From Desulfocapsa sp. (GTDB taxonomy: Bacteria > Desulfobacterota > Desulfobulbia > Desulfobulbales > Desulfocapsaceae), in NCBI GenBank assembly GCA_030638765.1, contig DAOWDZ010000065.1:1-6442 (forward strand): a DNA stretch of 6,442 bases, written 5' to 3'. The notes beneath the pieces are model-generated. The model made no database searches. It saw only the letters and a list, made by a program, of their open reading frames with translations, and was not told the origin of the DNA. Each line of letters begins with the position of its first letter. Within the stretch, counting starts at the first letter, position 1. The position numbers and the translations under genes were made by a program. Shown piece after piece: positions 6,212 to 6,442 of the stretch.

Positions 6212-6328
6212 GCCCGTACCTGTATTAATTCTACAACAATTGAGACTGCCATTTCGGCAGGTGTTCTGGAAGGGATTGGGATACCAATGACTTGCGCAAG
6301 AACGTTCAGGTCACTGTCGGGTAGTTTG
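6190..6328 (-). other. Unexplained open reading frame without a clear start, after the ParA-like gene
   Basis: On the minus strand, in a frame different from the ParA-like end, the sequence is open from just after a TGA near 6329 down to a TAG at 6192-6190. It gives about 45 residues, including LNVLAQVIGIPIPSRTPAEM and VVELIQVRAQ, which read like ordinary protein. It overlaps the ParA-like 3' end by some 18 nt and the radical SAM 3' end by 22 nt. The only ATG leaves 20 codons or so. It could be the true C-terminus of the ParA-like protein after a frameshift, a small gene with a rare start, or chance. Nothing else was recognised in 6212-6310 apart from a 5-bp stem at 6246-6260 with no T tract. 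Confidence 0.25.
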
Positions 6329-6442
6329 TTTCAGAAAAATCCGATGAACCTCTTTGAGTAATTTTGTTACTTCAATGGCTGCATCAGAGCTTCTGGAATG
6401 TTCAATTACTGATTTTCCGTACATCAGTGATTGAGCATAGGC
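6311..6442 (-). CDS. C-terminal end of a ParA/MinD-family ATPase (runs off right edge)
   Basis: The last 43 codons and a TGA (6313-6311) of a gene entering from the right. The translated end AYAQSLMYGKSVIEHSRSSD, then AAIEVTKLLKEV, follows the C-terminal pattern of ParA-type partitioning ATPases: a QS..G.PV...-Ser-x-AA-E helix that packs against the nucleotide-binding fold. The Walker motifs would lie outside the window. Such proteins move plasmids, chromosomes or other cargo, but paralogs have many roles, so no specific job is assigned. It is convergent with the radical SAM gene and so not in its operon. The identification rests on a short segment. Confidence 0.55.
   Translation of the reverse strand, partial: AYAQSLMYGKSVIEHSRSSDAAIEVTKLLKEVHRIFLKQTTRQ

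Noticed and set aside
6246..6260. CTGCC/GGCAG stem as a bidirectional terminator between the convergent genes
   Set aside because: Only 5 bp, and no T tract on either strand.
6209..6361. Readthrough of the radical SAM TGA as selenocysteine, since the plus frame stays open for 49 codons to a TAA at 6359-6361
   Set aside because: The protein already ends at the expected family position, just after the PYCF segment. I see no convincing SECIS stem-loop after the TGA, and the extension lies partly antisense to the ParA-like gene.
6287..6361. A 24-codon plus-strand ORF with one early Cys, considered as the missing precursor peptide
   Set aside because: It has no ribosome site, only one Cys, no repeat pattern, and is largely antisense to the ParA-like coding end.

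Overview
The window looks like chromosomal DNA from a Gram-negative, sulfate-reducer-type delta-proteobacterium (Desulfobacterota, possibly near Desulfobulbales). The reasons are a DUF3373-like outer-membrane porin, a lipobox lipoprotein, a SrkA/RdoA kinase, a SbtM-like radical SAM peptide maturase of a kind I associate with such bacteria, and moderate, AT-leaning base composition. The taxonomic call is inference from gene content only. There are no rRNA or tRNA genes, insertion sequences or CRISPR arrays.

Left part (1-3184), all on the minus strand. A porin gene starts at 719 and runs off the left edge. Its upstream region (720-1033, no gene) holds two candidate promoters, a leader hairpin and two inverted repeats. 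To its right is a minus-strand cluster transcribed srkA (3184-2171), then a DUF1566/SHOCT lipoprotein (2108-1527), then a GNAT acetyltransferase (1537-1034). The last two overlap by 11 nt. This looks like an operon for stress response and the cell envelope.

Middle and right (3185-6211), plus strand. A 125-bp AT-rich divergent region separates srkA from a plus-strand run: a VanZ-family membrane protein, a secreted or membrane-tethered ComEC-type metallo-beta-lactamase-fold hydrolase (8-nt overlap with VanZ), and, after a 54-nt gap with a small hairpin, a 485-residue radical SAM/SPASM protein. The last closely resembles SbtM, the maturase of thio/seleno-type ribosomal peptides, and has a PqqD-like N-terminal region. 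No precursor peptide gene is visible here, so it must lie outside the window or be unlinked.

Right edge (6212-6442). The C-terminal 43 codons of a ParA-like ATPase enter from the right on the minus strand, convergent with the radical SAM gene. The short space between them holds an unexplained open frame without an obvious start. I saw no complete new system, but the radical SAM gene without its substrate, preceded by an exported MBL hydrolase and a VanZ protein, is the most interesting part.
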